Virus record (IMG/VR): IMGVR_UViG_3300009506_000005
Span: 49,770-113,769 of that record
Reading direction: 5' to 3' (one strand)
Origin: a virus
Length of the DNA stretch: 64,000 nucleotides
The translations under genes and the position numbers were made by a program. How positions within the stretch are numbered: the stretch's first letter is position 1; each line of letters starts with the position of its first letter. Positions 1-8,252 of the stretch are shown here, one piece after another. The notes under the pieces are model-generated. The model was not told where the DNA came from. It saw only the letters and a list, made by a program, of their open reading frames with translations, and searched no databases.

Positions 1-2
1 GC

Positions 3-167
3 TTCTGCGGGACGATGAAGGCGGTGCCCGGCGTGGAGGTTCCGAGGCTGGAGACGAGGACGGCCTTCGACAAGATAGTCCGCCAGGAGCGCGATAGCTA
101 CGCGGTGAGGAAGGCGCACATGCGCTCGATGAACACCCTGGCCGACGCCCTGAGGAACCCGAGGTGA
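3..167 (+). CDS. C-terminal end of an unknown phage protein (5' truncated)
   Basis: An open frame runs from the window edge to TGA at 165-167 and gives 54 residues ending ADALRNPR. The residues are mixed and charged, as in a real coding end. No domain can be recognised from this fragment. The next gene starts 7 bases further on, so this is probably the upstream member of the same small-gene operon. Confidence 0.6.
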   Translation, partial: FCGTMKAVPGVEVPRLETRTAFDKIVRQERDSYAVRKAHMRSMNTLADALRNPR

Positions 168-174
168 TGGAGCG

Positions 175-465
175 ATGGAGGAGAGTCAGGCAGCGGTTCG
201 AGAAGGTGGTGAGGGCGATGCTCTCCGTGGCCCTTGGCCATGTCCGAATTGTGGTGACGAACTGGGCATCTCGACTGTGGAAAAACGCGCGAAGGTGCTT
301 CGCCCTGGGGACAAGGACTTCGTCACTGTCGTTTATGCTTTCGCCCGGTGCACCGCGTGCAGGACGCGGATTGACGCAGCGGGAATCGGCCGCGAGGATG
401 CGGCGCAAGACCTCGCGCGAATCATACGTGCGAGGGGAGAGGTAAGGAACGATGGCAAAGGATAA
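175..465 (+). CDS. Small zinc-ribbon protein
   Basis: This 96-residue protein carries two Cys pairs, CPNC near residue 23 and CTAC near residue 59, spaced as in a single zinc ribbon. I prefer this frame over the overlapping frame at 164-445, which is arginine-rich and has no motif. Its end overlaps the next gene by 14 bases, and that gene's SD lies inside this one. Function is unknown; a structural zinc-binding adaptor is the simplest reading. Confidence 0.7.
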   Translation: MEESQAAVREGGEGDALRGPWPCPNCGDELGISTVEKRAKVLRPGDKDFVTVVYAFARCTACRTRIDAAGIGREDAAQDLARIIRARGEVRNDGKG

Positions 466-679
466 GAAGAAGACCGCGAAGGGAAAGACCGTTGAGACGC
501 CGAAGACTCCGGCGCGCTGGTTCAACGCCATGCAGCGAGACAAGGCGCTCGCGCACGGGAAGGACAACTCGCTCGACGTCTACGAGGTCACGCACGGGAA
601 GCACAAGGCCGGCTTCTTCGTTGGCGACAAGCTCCCGAAGACGGCTACGGGTTCCACTGTCAAGAAGATCACCGAGTAA
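452..679 (+). CDS. Small basic hypothetical protein
   Basis: The protein has 75 residues, with a lysine-rich start (MAKDKKKTAKGK) followed by a compact domain containing WFNAMQRDKALAHG. It starts at ATG with GAGAGGTAAGG just upstream. The basic tail may bind nucleic acid, but no family is recognised. It sits between two Cys-pair proteins in the early small-gene array. Confidence 0.7.
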   Translation: MAKDKKKTAKGKTVETPKTPARWFNAMQRDKALAHGKDNSLDVYEVTHGKHKAGFFVGDKLPKTATGSTVKKITE

Positions 680-713
680 GGTGCTCGGCAAAGGTAAAGA
701 AAAGAGGTAAAGG

Positions 714-1145
714 ATGAGACTCGAATTCACGGGACACAGTGACGACGCCGTCCAGATCGAGCGCTACCGCTCGGGGAATGTGGACGAGGAGCCGGAGACG
801 GACGAGGCTTCGGCAATGGGCGAGGGCGCGTTCCAAGCGTCCTTCAACGTGCTCGGTCCGGGGAAGGTGTGCGGCGAGTGCGGACACGAGAGCGACGCGG
901 AGACGCTCGCGATCGTCTTCGCCCACTTCCTCCCGACCGGGTGTTGGTCTTTCTCGATCTCGCCCGTCGAGGAAGACAAGGCGCTTCCCGCGGACTGGAA
1001 GGTCACGACGATCCAGGGTCACGGCTACTCGACCGCGCTTGTGATCAACTCGGAGCACGCGCTCGGAGTGAGCAGCGGCAAGGGAGGGAAGAAGATCTTC
1101 TCGGTGCCGACCCCGAAAAGCGAGGCCGAAGAGGTGACCGAATGA
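714..1145 (+). CDS. Hypothetical protein with one Cys pair
   Basis: The protein has 143 residues. It carries a single CGEC pair near residue 53 and a glycine/lysine-rich stretch near the C-terminus. The start at ATG 714 is preceded by two copies of AGGTAAAG (692-699, 705-712), a motif seen in front of several other genes here. It ends EEVTE*, where GAGGTGA serves as the SD of the next gene, and the two overlap by ATGA. No function is recognised. Confidence 0.75.
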   Translation: MRLEFTGHSDDAVQIERYRSGNVDEEPETDEASAMGEGAFQASFNVLGPGKVCGECGHESDAETLAIVFAHFLPTGCWSFSISPVEEDKALPADWKVTTIQGHGYSTALVINSEHALGVSSGKGGKKIFSVPTPKSEAEEVTE

Positions 1146-1594
1146 AGGCCGCCGAATTCCTCCGCTCGTTCAAGTTCCGCGTGACCATTGACGGGCGCTT
1201 CGTCGGGATCTCTCGCGTCTCCGAAATCGAATATCTGATCGCGCGCAGCGGGAACGGCTACTGCAAACCGATCACGATCGAGTCCGCGCCGAAGGCGGGG
1301 ACGGGTGGACTCGCGGAGGCGCTCGGCTCTCGGCCGTGGGCGCGGCGTGACGTGACGCTCACCGAGAGCACGCGAGAGGGCGAGACCGGCCGCGTGATCC
1401 GTCTCCGCTCTTGCAAGCTCAAGGGCTACACGATCGCGGAGCATGACGCGATGGCGGACGGCGTGGTGATCGATCGCGTGAAGCTCCACCCGAAGCGGAT
1501 CGATATCGTGGCGGGGCCGGCGAAGTCCTACGTGAAGCCGCGGCCCGTCGCGAAGATCGAGCCGGGCCTCCCGCCTTCGGAGGTGTCGCCATGA
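1142..1594 (+). CDS. Tail-tube-like protein (T4 gp19-like fold), paralogue outside the tail operon
   Basis: The 150-residue protein opens with FLRSFKFRVTIDGRFVGISR, the pattern of contractile-tail tube proteins (F.F.V.IDG...S.v..i). It later shows a VTLTE strand and the VVIDRVKLHPKRIDI end typical of that fold. The true tail tube is at 55022-55483, so this would be a second, divergent member. It begins at ATG 1142 inside the stop of the upstream gene. It could be an alternative tube or a tube-fold protein with another job; the family call rests on pattern only. Confidence 0.55.
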   Translation: MKAAEFLRSFKFRVTIDGRFVGISRVSEIEYLIARSGNGYCKPITIESAPKAGTGGLAEALGSRPWARRDVTLTESTREGETGRVIRLRSCKLKGYTIAEHDAMADGVVIDRVKLHPKRIDIVAGPAKSYVKPRPVAKIEPGLPPSEVSP

Positions 1595-1887
1595 ACCCGG
1601 AGACCAATCGGTTCGAGCAGCTCCGCGAGTCAACCGAGGAAGAGACGGCGGAGATCAACAAGCGCATGGTGGAGAGCCTCAAGAACTTGGCGAAGGTTGC
1701 GTCCGGCTCCTTCCTCTTGCGCCCGGACGGCTCGCCCGTCCCCGGCCACTGGCCGATCCTTTCGGTGGGAACGAAGGTTGAGATCGAGGGGTACACGTTC
1801 CGGGTCGGCTACATCGGGGAGAGCGTGGTTCTCTTGGAGCCGATCGGGATCGTGGAGATCGGGAAGGGCGAAGAGGTGACGCCGTGA
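1591..1887 (+). CDS. Hypothetical protein
   Basis: The protein has 98 residues. The N-terminal 35 residues look helical and charged (EQLRESTEEETAEINKRM). A glycine- and beta-rich C-terminal half follows, with VGTKVEIEGYTFRVGYIG, like a small SH3/KOW-like barrel. It starts at ATG overlapping the previous stop and ends EEVTP*, whose codons hold the SD of the next gene. Function unknown. Confidence 0.7.
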   Translation: MNPETNRFEQLRESTEEETAEINKRMVESLKNLAKVASGSFLLRPDGSPVPGHWPILSVGTKVEIEGYTFRVGYIGESVVLLEPIGIVEIGKGEEVTP

Positions 1888-2093
1888 TCGATCACGATTG
1901 CAGCGGAGAGGGTTGTCTCGTGTGCGCGTGGGTCGAAATGTTCAAGTGCATCCGAGACTCCGTCTTCGATTTCGTGGACTGGTTTTTCGAGGCGCTCGGA
2001 GGCTCGAACGGTTGCCGGTGTCTCTATGCCGCGGCGATGGACGAGCGCGCGGAGGGCGTGGACGTGCGGCCGATCGTGGAGGTGCGCGAGTGA
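1884..2093 (+). CDS. Small Cys-rich protein
   Basis: The protein has 69 residues with cysteines in CSGEGCLVC near the start, one in the middle, and CRC near residue 46. An aromatic helix (FDFVDWFFEAL) lies between them. The start is GTG 1884, fixed by the GTGA overlap and the GAGGTGA SD inside the previous gene. The Cys spacing suggests metal binding. Function unknown. Confidence 0.6.
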   Translation: MIDHDCSGEGCLVCAWVEMFKCIRDSVFDFVDWFFEALGGSNGCRCLYAAAMDERAEGVDVRPIVEVRE

Positions 2094-2461
2094 GCGGCGT
2101 TCACATCGAAGAGGCGCGCCCGGTGCGCTCGTGGGGATCGCGCATGGTCTACCGCGTCTCGTGGTCTTGCTCTTGGTGCGAGAGGCCGGTTGAGATCGAA
2201 CTCGACACGGAGATCGGATCGCGCGAAGCCTACCGCCGGGCGGAGGCCGTCAAGGATCTCCCGTGCCTCTTCTGTCTCGTTGGCGTTCCCCATCGGACCT
2301 ACTCGGAGACCGAGGGAGGCGAGACGGTTTGCACGGAGCACCGCGCCGCGCCGCTCGTGACCGTCGAGGAGTCCTACCTCGAAGCGCTCGAAGAGTACCA
2401 GCGGAGCAAGGGAGAGAGCGGCGGCGTGCTCACCTTGCGAGACGAAGGGGGGATCGAGTGA
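2090..2461 (+). CDS. Zinc-ribbon hypothetical protein
   Basis: The protein has 123 residues, with Cys pairs CSWC (near residue 27) and CLFC (near residue 57) forming a likely zinc ribbon. It starts at GTG 2090 through a GTGA overlap; a longer upstream frame exists but runs through the previous gene. The C-terminal 40 residues are acidic. Function unknown. Confidence 0.65.
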   Translation: MSGVHIEEARPVRSWGSRMVYRVSWSCSWCERPVEIELDTEIGSREAYRRAEAVKDLPCLFCLVGVPHRTYSETEGGETVCTEHRAAPLVTVEESYLEALEEYQRSKGESGGVLTLRDEGGIE

Positions 2462-3576
2462 GCGCACGCGAGCCGGCCTTTGACGCGGGAGCAACCGCGG
2501 CCGATTACGCGCGAGCTGCTCACGCTTTGATCCGTGGTCACTTCACGACGCGCGAGGCTTGGGTCGAGATGCTGGACAAGGTGAGCGGCCCGGAGATTTC
2601 CGCGGACGTGGACGCCATGCTTCGCGAGTGCCTCGATCGGTTCGGCTACGTTCCCACGCTGGCGGCCCTCGTTCGCGAGAGCGCGAAGAGGGAGGCGGCG
2701 AGGAACCATCCGACCGTCAAGGACTTCGCCCCCTCGGATCTCAAGGCCCTCTACCCCGCGAAGGTGATCGAGGTGGAAGCCTACGAGATCGGAGCGGCGC
2801 AGATCAACGCACCGCGGATCGCCTACGAGATCCCGTCCAGCATTGCGGATCGCGTCTCCGGCCCGTTGACGGGATGGGCCGACCCGCTCTACCAGTGTTA
2901 CGCGCCGGACGTCCAGATCCCGATGGCGGGGGACGCGGTGTTGATCTCGTTCGTTGAGGGCCTCTCATACGGACGCGCGATCTGGCACCTCGGGCTGCCG
3001 GTCTCCGTATCGAGCGCGCTCACGAAGGACATGATCGAGCAAGCGATCGAGGACTTCCAACAAGTCCCCCCGCCGGCCGGTGGCGATCGCTACTCCGAGG
3101 CCATGCTCCGAAGAGAGGCGAAGCGGTTCTCCGATCGCGCGCTCAAGGACTACACGGACGATATCGCGAGCATGACGATCGCGGTCAACGGCGTTCCGCA
3201 TCCAGCTCTCGCCGGCTCCGGCTCGGACGCCAACTACGCGACGGCGAAGGCGCAGCTCGATCAGTTCGAGAACAATTTCTACGAGTGGGCAATGGGGAGA
3301 GAGACCTCCGCTATCGCGAAACAAGTGGACGCGGAGATCATGGCGCACTATGAGGGCGACGCCTCGCGCGTGACCGCGCAAGAGGTCGCGGACTCGATCT
3401 CAAAGGTTCCCGGGGTTGCGGCTGTGGTGACGCCGGATGGCGGCGAGGTGAGGGTGAGCAGCTCGAAGGAAGAGGCGAGGACGGAGATCGAGATCATGGC
3501 GCGCGCGGTGTGCGAGGACATCGATTCCTCGGAGGTTGGCCGCGAGTGGGACGCGGCGAAGAAAGGGGGCGCATGA
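2458..3576 (+). CDS. Hypothetical protein, about 372 residues
   Basis: This is the largest gene of the first 5 kb. It starts at GTG 2458 (GTGA overlap) and ends at the ATGA of the next gene. The N-terminal third is helical; the middle has mixed alpha/beta character (PTVKDFAPSDLKALYPAKV, VQIPMAGDAVLISFVEG). The C-terminal 80 residues contain a short beta unit, SISKVPGVAAVVTPDGGEVR. No catalytic motif or known family is recognised. Confidence 0.75.
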   Translation: MSAREPAFDAGATAADYARAAHALIRGHFTTREAWVEMLDKVSGPEISADVDAMLRECLDRFGYVPTLAALVRESAKREAARNHPTVKDFAPSDLKALYPAKVIEVEAYEIGAAQINAPRIAYEIPSSIADRVSGPLTGWADPLYQCYAPDVQIPMAGDAVLISFVEGLSYGRAIWHLGLPVSVSSALTKDMIEQAIEDFQQVPPPAGGDRYSEAMLRREAKRFSDRALKDYTDDIASMTIAVNGVPHPALAGSGSDANYATAKAQLDQFENNFYEWAMGRETSAIAKQVDAEIMAHYEGDASRVTAQEVADSISKVPGVAAVVTPDGGEVRVSSSKEEARTEIEIMARAVCEDIDSSEVGREWDAAKKGGA

Positions 3577-3791
3577 TGGCGAAGCTCGACTTCTCGCTAC
3601 CGATCGAGATCGTCGTCTCCGCGGAGGTTCCCGAGGACGGGATCTATCTCGCGAGCGGGTTGAAGTTCGAGCCGAACCCGGAGGGGCCGGACACTCCGCC
3701 AGCGTTCGAGGTGCGGACCGAGGGCGAGCGCGTCGAGCTGATCAGCCGTGGCCGCGTGCGCTTCACTGGCGCGGCGAAGGTGAAGCTATGA
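3573..3791 (+). CDS. Small beta-rich hypothetical protein
   Basis: The protein has 72 residues, almost entirely beta-prone (IEIVVSAEVPEDGIYLASGLKFE, VELISRGRVRFTG). It starts at ATG 3573 or 3576 in an ATGATG cluster that overlaps the previous stop. It is coupled to the YkgJ-like gene by an ATGA overlap. Function unknown. Confidence 0.6.
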   Translation: MMAKLDFSLPIEIVVSAEVPEDGIYLASGLKFEPNPEGPDTPPAFEVRTEGERVELISRGRVRFTGAAKVKL

Positions 3792-4339
3792 AGATGGCGA
3801 TCCCCGAGCCGGGCCACTTCACGGCCAAGCAACGCGAGCGCCGCCTCGACGGTTGCCGCCGGTGCGGGTTGTGTTGTGTCCTCTTCGCGATCTCGAAGTG
3901 CTCACGCGCCGACCGGGATCGACTCGGCCCGGAGTTCTTCGTCGAGCGCGAGGACGGCGGGATCGAGTTGCGGAGCGCGCCGCGTTCGTTCGTCCCGTCC
4001 GAGGTAGGCGGGACCGCTTGCGTCTTCTTGGAGTTCGACGGGGAGCGCGCGCGCTGCGCGGTCAACGAAGAGAAGCCGGGACTCTGCGCGCGTTGGAGTT
4101 GCGGCAAGCCGCAAGCCGCGGCGCTGATCGATTGGGCGCTCGCGAACCGTCTCGGCCGCCTCTCCGCGGAGGCCGAGCGCACGCACGATCTAACGTGCCG
4201 ATGGATCGACGCATGGGAAGAAGACCGGCGGAGCCGGACGCCAGCTCGACACGAGCGAGAGCGCCAGCTATGCGCGGATCTTTGGGAGAGCTATCGCGCG
4301 TTGCCGGGACATCCCGAGCACGCGGAAGGGAGAGCATGA
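3788..4339 (+). CDS. YkgJ-like CxxCxxCC cysteine-cluster protein
   Basis: The 183-residue protein carries CRRCGLCC near residue 24, followed by further Cys at CS, CVF, CAV, and a CARWSC pair near residue 98. This matches the YkgJ (CxxCxxCC) family, which is predicted to chelate zinc or iron. The family's biochemical role is not settled, so only metal binding is proposed. The C-terminal 60 residues are a charged helix. It is coupled by ATGA overlaps at both ends. Confidence 0.7.
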   Translation: MKMAIPEPGHFTAKQRERRLDGCRRCGLCCVLFAISKCSRADRDRLGPEFFVEREDGGIELRSAPRSFVPSEVGGTACVFLEFDGERARCAVNEEKPGLCARWSCGKPQAAALIDWALANRLGRLSAEAERTHDLTCRWIDAWEEDRRSRTPARHERERQLCADLWESYRALPGHPEHAEGRA

Positions 4340-4755
4340 TGGGCGAGTCAAGTTTCTCGGTTGAGATTTTCGACAAGGACGGGAACTACCGGAGGACGCT
4401 CCGGGTCGTCATGGCCGGCGCGGTGATCTACGTCTTCGCGGACGGGGACAACGATCGCGAGCTGGCGCGCGGAGAGTTGAAGGCCGCCGGGTTCGTGAAG
4501 TGGGAGCACCAAAACGGGATCTACAATTCCGAGGTTCAGACGATCGAAGAGGCGGCCCTCGCGTTCGATCCCGAGGCGGAGCCGGAGGTCACCGAGGAAG
4601 AGCCGAAGCCTTCGACGATCCGCGAGACCGGCTACACGCTCGAAGACATGGCCGCCGCGTGGAGCGCTGGCCGCGCGAACTTCAAGAGCTACGGCGAGGC
4701 GACGGGAGACGCGCCGGACTTCCTATCGTGGATCAAGGAGCGCAACGACGGATGA
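4336..4755 (+). CDS. Hypothetical protein
   Basis: The protein has 139 residues in two parts. A beta-rich N-terminal domain (SFSVEIFDKDGNYRRTLRVV) is joined through an acidic Glu/Pro linker to a C-terminal helical piece (ETGYTLEDMAAAWSAGRANF). The ending, with aromatic DFLSWIKERNDG, resembles small phage proteins of unknown role. ATGA overlaps occur on both sides. Confidence 0.65.
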   Translation: MMGESSFSVEIFDKDGNYRRTLRVVMAGAVIYVFADGDNDRELARGELKAAGFVKWEHQNGIYNSEVQTIEEAALAFDPEAEPEVTEEEPKPSTIRETGYTLEDMAAAWSAGRANFKSYGEATGDAPDFLSWIKERNDG

Positions 4756-4964
4756 GCCGCGCTCGTGATCACCTCGCCGGTCCCTTCGTTGTGGACCGTG
4801 CCGCGCTCGACTTCTTGACGCCGGAGAGCGTCCGGTCTATTATGGCCGTCCGGGGGAAAAGGCCCCCGCAAGGTGAAGAACAAGAGGAGCCGCGCAAGGC
4901 TCCAACGCTGCGAGCTTCGATCGCTGATCAGCTCGCGGCCAAGGTAAAGAGAGGGGAACCATGA
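4752..4964 (+). CDS. Small hypothetical protein
   Basis: The protein has 70 residues, starting at ATG 4752 in an ATGA overlap. Its first half is FVVDRAALDFLTPESVRSIMAVRG, and the C-terminus is a basic helix ending AKVKRGEP. The last codons contain an AGGTAAAG motif (4942-4949) and the SD for the next gene. No family is recognised. Confidence 0.55.
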   Translation: MSRARDHLAGPFVVDRAALDFLTPESVRSIMAVRGKRPPQGEEQEEPRKAPTLRASIADQLAAKVKRGEP

Positions 4965-5392
4965 ACGAGTCGAGAGTGGAGGACGCGGCGCAAGTGATCC
5001 GCGATTTGCGCCGCGAGTTGAGGGAGGCGAGGAAGGTGATCAAGCTACAGGGCGAGATCACGGATAACCTCCGATCTTCCTCGATTGTGCGCGCGGAGTG
5101 TGAACTCTTCCGCGAGCTGCTACGCGCGCTCGTGGATGAGTGCTCGCCAAAGAGGATACCGGGGGACAAGAAGTTCCACGGGACCAAGGCACCGTCGAAG
5201 CACTTGCTCGAACTAGCGCGCAAGCAGATCGGCCAGCCGCTAGAGAAAGTAGACGCGGGAATCCCGGTCCAGTGTTCCGATTGTGGGCGCGAGGGGTTCG
5301 TCCGCTTCCGTCCCGACTTGCTACAGATCCCACAACTTGCGGAGGGGCCGTTCGTCACCATCGAAGAGCTGGATCGAGAGGTGACGCCGTGA
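4961..5392 (+). CDS. Coiled-coil protein with Cys pair
   Basis: The protein has 143 residues. The N-terminal 70 residues are a long charged helix (AAQVIRDLRRELREARKVIKLQ), likely a coiled coil. The C-terminal part has CSDC near residue 107 within a small beta unit, GREGFVRFRPDLLQ. It ends REVTP*, with the next SD embedded. Function unknown. Confidence 0.65.
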   Translation: MNESRVEDAAQVIRDLRRELREARKVIKLQGEITDNLRSSSIVRAECELFRELLRALVDECSPKRIPGDKKFHGTKAPSKHLLELARKQIGQPLEKVDAGIPVQCSDCGREGFVRFRPDLLQIPQLAEGPFVTIEELDREVTP

Positions 5393-5796
5393 GCGCGCGC
5401 GTAGAGATCACCGAGAGACTCGGGGCGCTGCGCGCGGTGGCGCTCGACGCGACGCCCGGACCGTGGACGATTTCCTCGGACGGGAACGGGAATGTCTCCG
5501 GCGTGATGCCGGAGCCGGAGGTTCTACACGACGGGGAGATCTTCTTCGCGCACAACCGAGAGCGCGAGAACTTCGAGGCGGACGCGGAGTTCATCGCGGC
5601 GCTCGATCCGCCAACGGTGATCGGCTTACTCGACGCGCTCGACGAAGTGATCGCAGCGCTTCACCCGGAAGAGGGATCGAAGTCAGTGGGTCACGCTTCG
5701 TTGATCTCGGTCGGCAAGGCGCGCCACGCTCTCGCGATTCACGGGATCGCCTTCATGGACGGTCTACCGCCGGATCCGGAAGAGGTGACGCCATGA
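5389..5796 (+). CDS. Ead/Ea22-like protein
   Basis: The 135-residue protein follows the Ea22-like pattern: an N-terminal helix RLGALRAVALDATPGPW, then DAEFIAALDPPTVIGLLDALDEVI. Ea22-like proteins are common in early regions of lambdoid and other phages and have no clear biochemical role. The start is GTG 5389 in a GTGA overlap. Its N-terminus (ITERL.ALRAVA) is repeated in the next gene, which suggests a tandem duplication. Confidence 0.65.
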   Translation: MSARVEITERLGALRAVALDATPGPWTISSDGNGNVSGVMPEPEVLHDGEIFFAHNRERENFEADAEFIAALDPPTVIGLLDALDEVIAALHPEEGSKSVGHASLISVGKARHALAIHGIAFMDGLPPDPEEVTP

Positions 5797-8252
5797 GCGA
5801 GCGAATTCCTATCACCGAGAGGCTCCACGCCTTGCGCGCCGTCGCCATCGGCGCGAACGCCGGCATAGTGTGGGAAACATTCCTCGCGGACAAGGAAGTC
5901 TTCCGCGTCGTGACGGAAGAGATCTCCCACCATCCGAGCGTGACTGTCGCGGAGTGCAAATGGGGCAGTTCACCGAAGGAGAATGCGCGGCACATTGCCA
6001 CGTTCGATCCCCCCACCTGCATCGAACTGCTCGACCTGATCATATCGTTGCAGCGGCGCATAGAGGATCCGGACACGGAGCTTTGTGACAAGAAGGCGCC
6101 TGAGTACGAGGTGGTCACTCTCGATGATCGTCTTGAATCCGCCATCGGGCATCTCTCGTCGCATCTCGGGGTCATCAACGTAGACCTCGCCGCGCTGATC
6201 GATGCGGCAATCGCCGAGCTCGTTCGCCAGCGTGAGCGCGGTGATGCCCTCGTCCTCACCGTGGAGATCCTGTCCAAGGCCGTCGAGTCCGCGCGATCGG
6301 AGTTTGTGAAGAGCGCCTCCGAGGGTGCTGCGATTCGTAAGCTCATGGACAAGGTCGGCGAGCTGGAGTCCGAACTGGATTCCGCCAAGGATCCCATCCC
6401 AATGGACAACGCCGAGCGCGAGATCAGGCGAGCGCGCGAGCAGCGGGACAGCATCTCCGATCAGTACGCACGCCTCTTGGCCGAGCTCAACCCGGGGCGC
6501 GAGGACCCGATCCTGGTTGTGAAGAAGCTCAAGGAGGCGTCCTCCGGTCCGGGCGAGAAGCAGCTTGAGCACATGAAGGACAAGGCGCGCATTCAGGCGA
6601 GTTCCCTCCAGCGCTTCAAGCGGGACGTCACTGCCGAGCTCGGGCTTGGGGAGGACGCCAGCGTGCCCGTCATCCTCTCCGCGATCGGCCGACTCGATGG
6701 AGATGGTGGTGCCGCGGCAAAGCTCTACTCCGAGCTGTGCGAGCGCATCAAGCGGTCCCACAAGGAGAACGGCGGCCGCGAGGACGAGGGCTTCTTCTCG
6801 TTCGTCGACCGCATCTGTGGCGAACTCACACTCACAAACGAGACCCTGGGGCGTGTGCGGCGGGAGAGGGACACAGCCCGGGCGAGGCGAGACGAGCTGC
6901 GCTCTCAGCTCATCAACTCCAAGGCCGAGCGAGGCGCCGAGGCCGAGGCTCTCCGGGTCGCGTTTGAGCAGATGTCCGAGCGCAGCGACCTGGACAACAT
7001 CTCCGTCTGCGATGAGATCGTGGCCGTCCTGGAGCGCGTGGACGCCGAGGAGTCCCTGGCCTACATGGAGAGGCTCAAGTCGATGGGAGCGCAGCGGGAC
7101 AGTGCCATGTCAGCTCTGGAGGAGTTGGAAGCCACGGTCAGTCTCATCGGGGACATGATCCAGCGGTATCAGGAGCACGGCATCCCCTCGCCGGCGAAGC
7201 TCGTCTCGCAGCTGGCCGAGGTCATGGAGAACCCCGAGGAGGGCCCGCCTCTGGACCACGACGCGATGAAGCCAGAGAAGATGCTGGCTGCGGACCTCAA
7301 CGAGGAGATCGCCGTCGCGGACTTCCTGCGCCGGAAGGTGGACGCCTTCGGCCGCTGGTTCAAGGCGAACTGCGTGATGACAAAGACAGACGAGAACGGC
7401 ACGCTGGAGCTGGACGGCATCGCCCCGGGTGCGGAGCCGGCCGAGGAGTTCGAGCGCCTGCTCTCGGACAACGAGTACTTCGGAGAGGAGCCGCGCAGTG
7501 GATACTGGAAGTGCAACAACTGCGGCGACATCCAGGACAAGGAAGAGGAGGTCAAGTGCTGGGCCTGCGGCAAGGGAGAGATGATCTATCACGAGGGCGT
7601 ACCAGGCCACACCGAGAATCCCGATGTCCTGTACGACAAGTGGATCAAGGACATCATGTCCCAGACCGCAGAGCCCACACCCCATGATGTCTTTGCCTAC
7701 GCCTTGGGCGCGAACGGATGGGTCGCTGTTGAGGAGGAGGATGGGAAGTGGTTCTGGGTTCTCGATGAGACCGGGTTCCCAGGGTTCAAGGGGCGTGTGC
7801 AAGCCTCGGACGCGGATGTCTTGGACGCCCTGGACAGGGACGACTACGAACACATGGTCAAGCTCCTCGGCGGAGGATGGAGCGAGGAGGCGCGCCAGTC
7901 GATTACCAAGAACATCATCGATCCCGCCAGTGATGTCTGGGAGCAGTTCGAGAAGTGGGCAGATCCCACCCGCGCCGGCGTCCGTCCCCAGCTCATCGGC
8001 GAGCCCAAGGAATGGGAGTGCGTGTACTGCTCAACCATCAACCAAGGGCGCTTCTCTTGCCGAGTGTGCGGCTCAGGCATGGGCTTCGAGGCGGCCGTTG
8101 CCACCAAGGCGAACCGCTGCGGTGACTGTGCCCTCTTCGATGGCGGTGGTCCGGATGACCGCTACGAGGAGTGTGTGGAGGGCCACGCCGAGGACATCAC
8201 CGCGGACTCGCCGGCCTGCGATGAGTTCGAGGAGAGGGAGGTGGAGGAGTGA
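5793..8252 (+). CDS. Large Ea22-like/coiled-coil/zinc-ribbon protein
   Basis: The 819-residue protein starts at ATG 5793, fixed by an ATGA overlap. Residues 1-75 repeat the Ea22-like start of the previous gene (ITERLHALRAVA, then FDPPTCIELLDLI). Residues about 80-560 are largely charged heptad-like helices. The C-terminal 270 residues contain three Cys modules: WKCNNC with CWAC, WECVYC with CRVC, and CGDC with later single cysteines. It reads like a scaffold or adaptor built from a duplicated small protein. Codon choice shifts relative to the first 5.8 kb. Function unknown. Confidence 0.75.
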   Translation: MSERIPITERLHALRAVAIGANAGIVWETFLADKEVFRVVTEEISHHPSVTVAECKWGSSPKENARHIATFDPPTCIELLDLIISLQRRIEDPDTELCDKKAPEYEVVTLDDRLESAIGHLSSHLGVINVDLAALIDAAIAELVRQRERGDALVLTVEILSKAVESARSEFVKSASEGAAIRKLMDKVGELESELDSAKDPIPMDNAEREIRRAREQRDSISDQYARLLAELNPGREDPILVVKKLKEASSGPGEKQLEHMKDKARIQASSLQRFKRDVTAELGLGEDASVPVILSAIGRLDGDGGAAAKLYSELCERIKRSHKENGGREDEGFFSFVDRICGELTLTNETLGRVRRERDTARARRDELRSQLINSKAERGAEAEALRVAFEQMSERSDLDNISVCDEIVAVLERVDAEESLAYMERLKSMGAQRDSAMSALEELEATVSLIGDMIQRYQEHGIPSPAKLVSQLAEVMENPEEGPPLDHDAMKPEKMLAADLNEEIAVADFLRRKVDAFGRWFKANCVMTKTDENGTLELDGIAPGAEPAEEFERLLSDNEYFGEEPRSGYWKCNNCGDIQDKEEEVKCWACGKGEMIYHEGVPGHTENPDVLYDKWIKDIMSQTAEPTPHDVFAYALGANGWVAVEEEDGKWFWVLDETGFPGFKGRVQASDADVLDALDRDDYEHMVKLLGGGWSEEARQSITKNIIDPASDVWEQFEKWADPTRAGVRPQLIGEPKEWECVYCSTINQGRFSCRVCGSGMGFEAAVATKANRCGDCALFDGGGPDDRYEECVEGHAEDITADSPACDEFEEREVEE

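Noticed and set aside
164-445. Alternative 93-residue frame MMERWRRVRQRF...
   Set aside because: It is Arg-rich without motif and overlaps the zinc-ribbon frame at 175-465, which has a convincing CPNC/CTAC pair.
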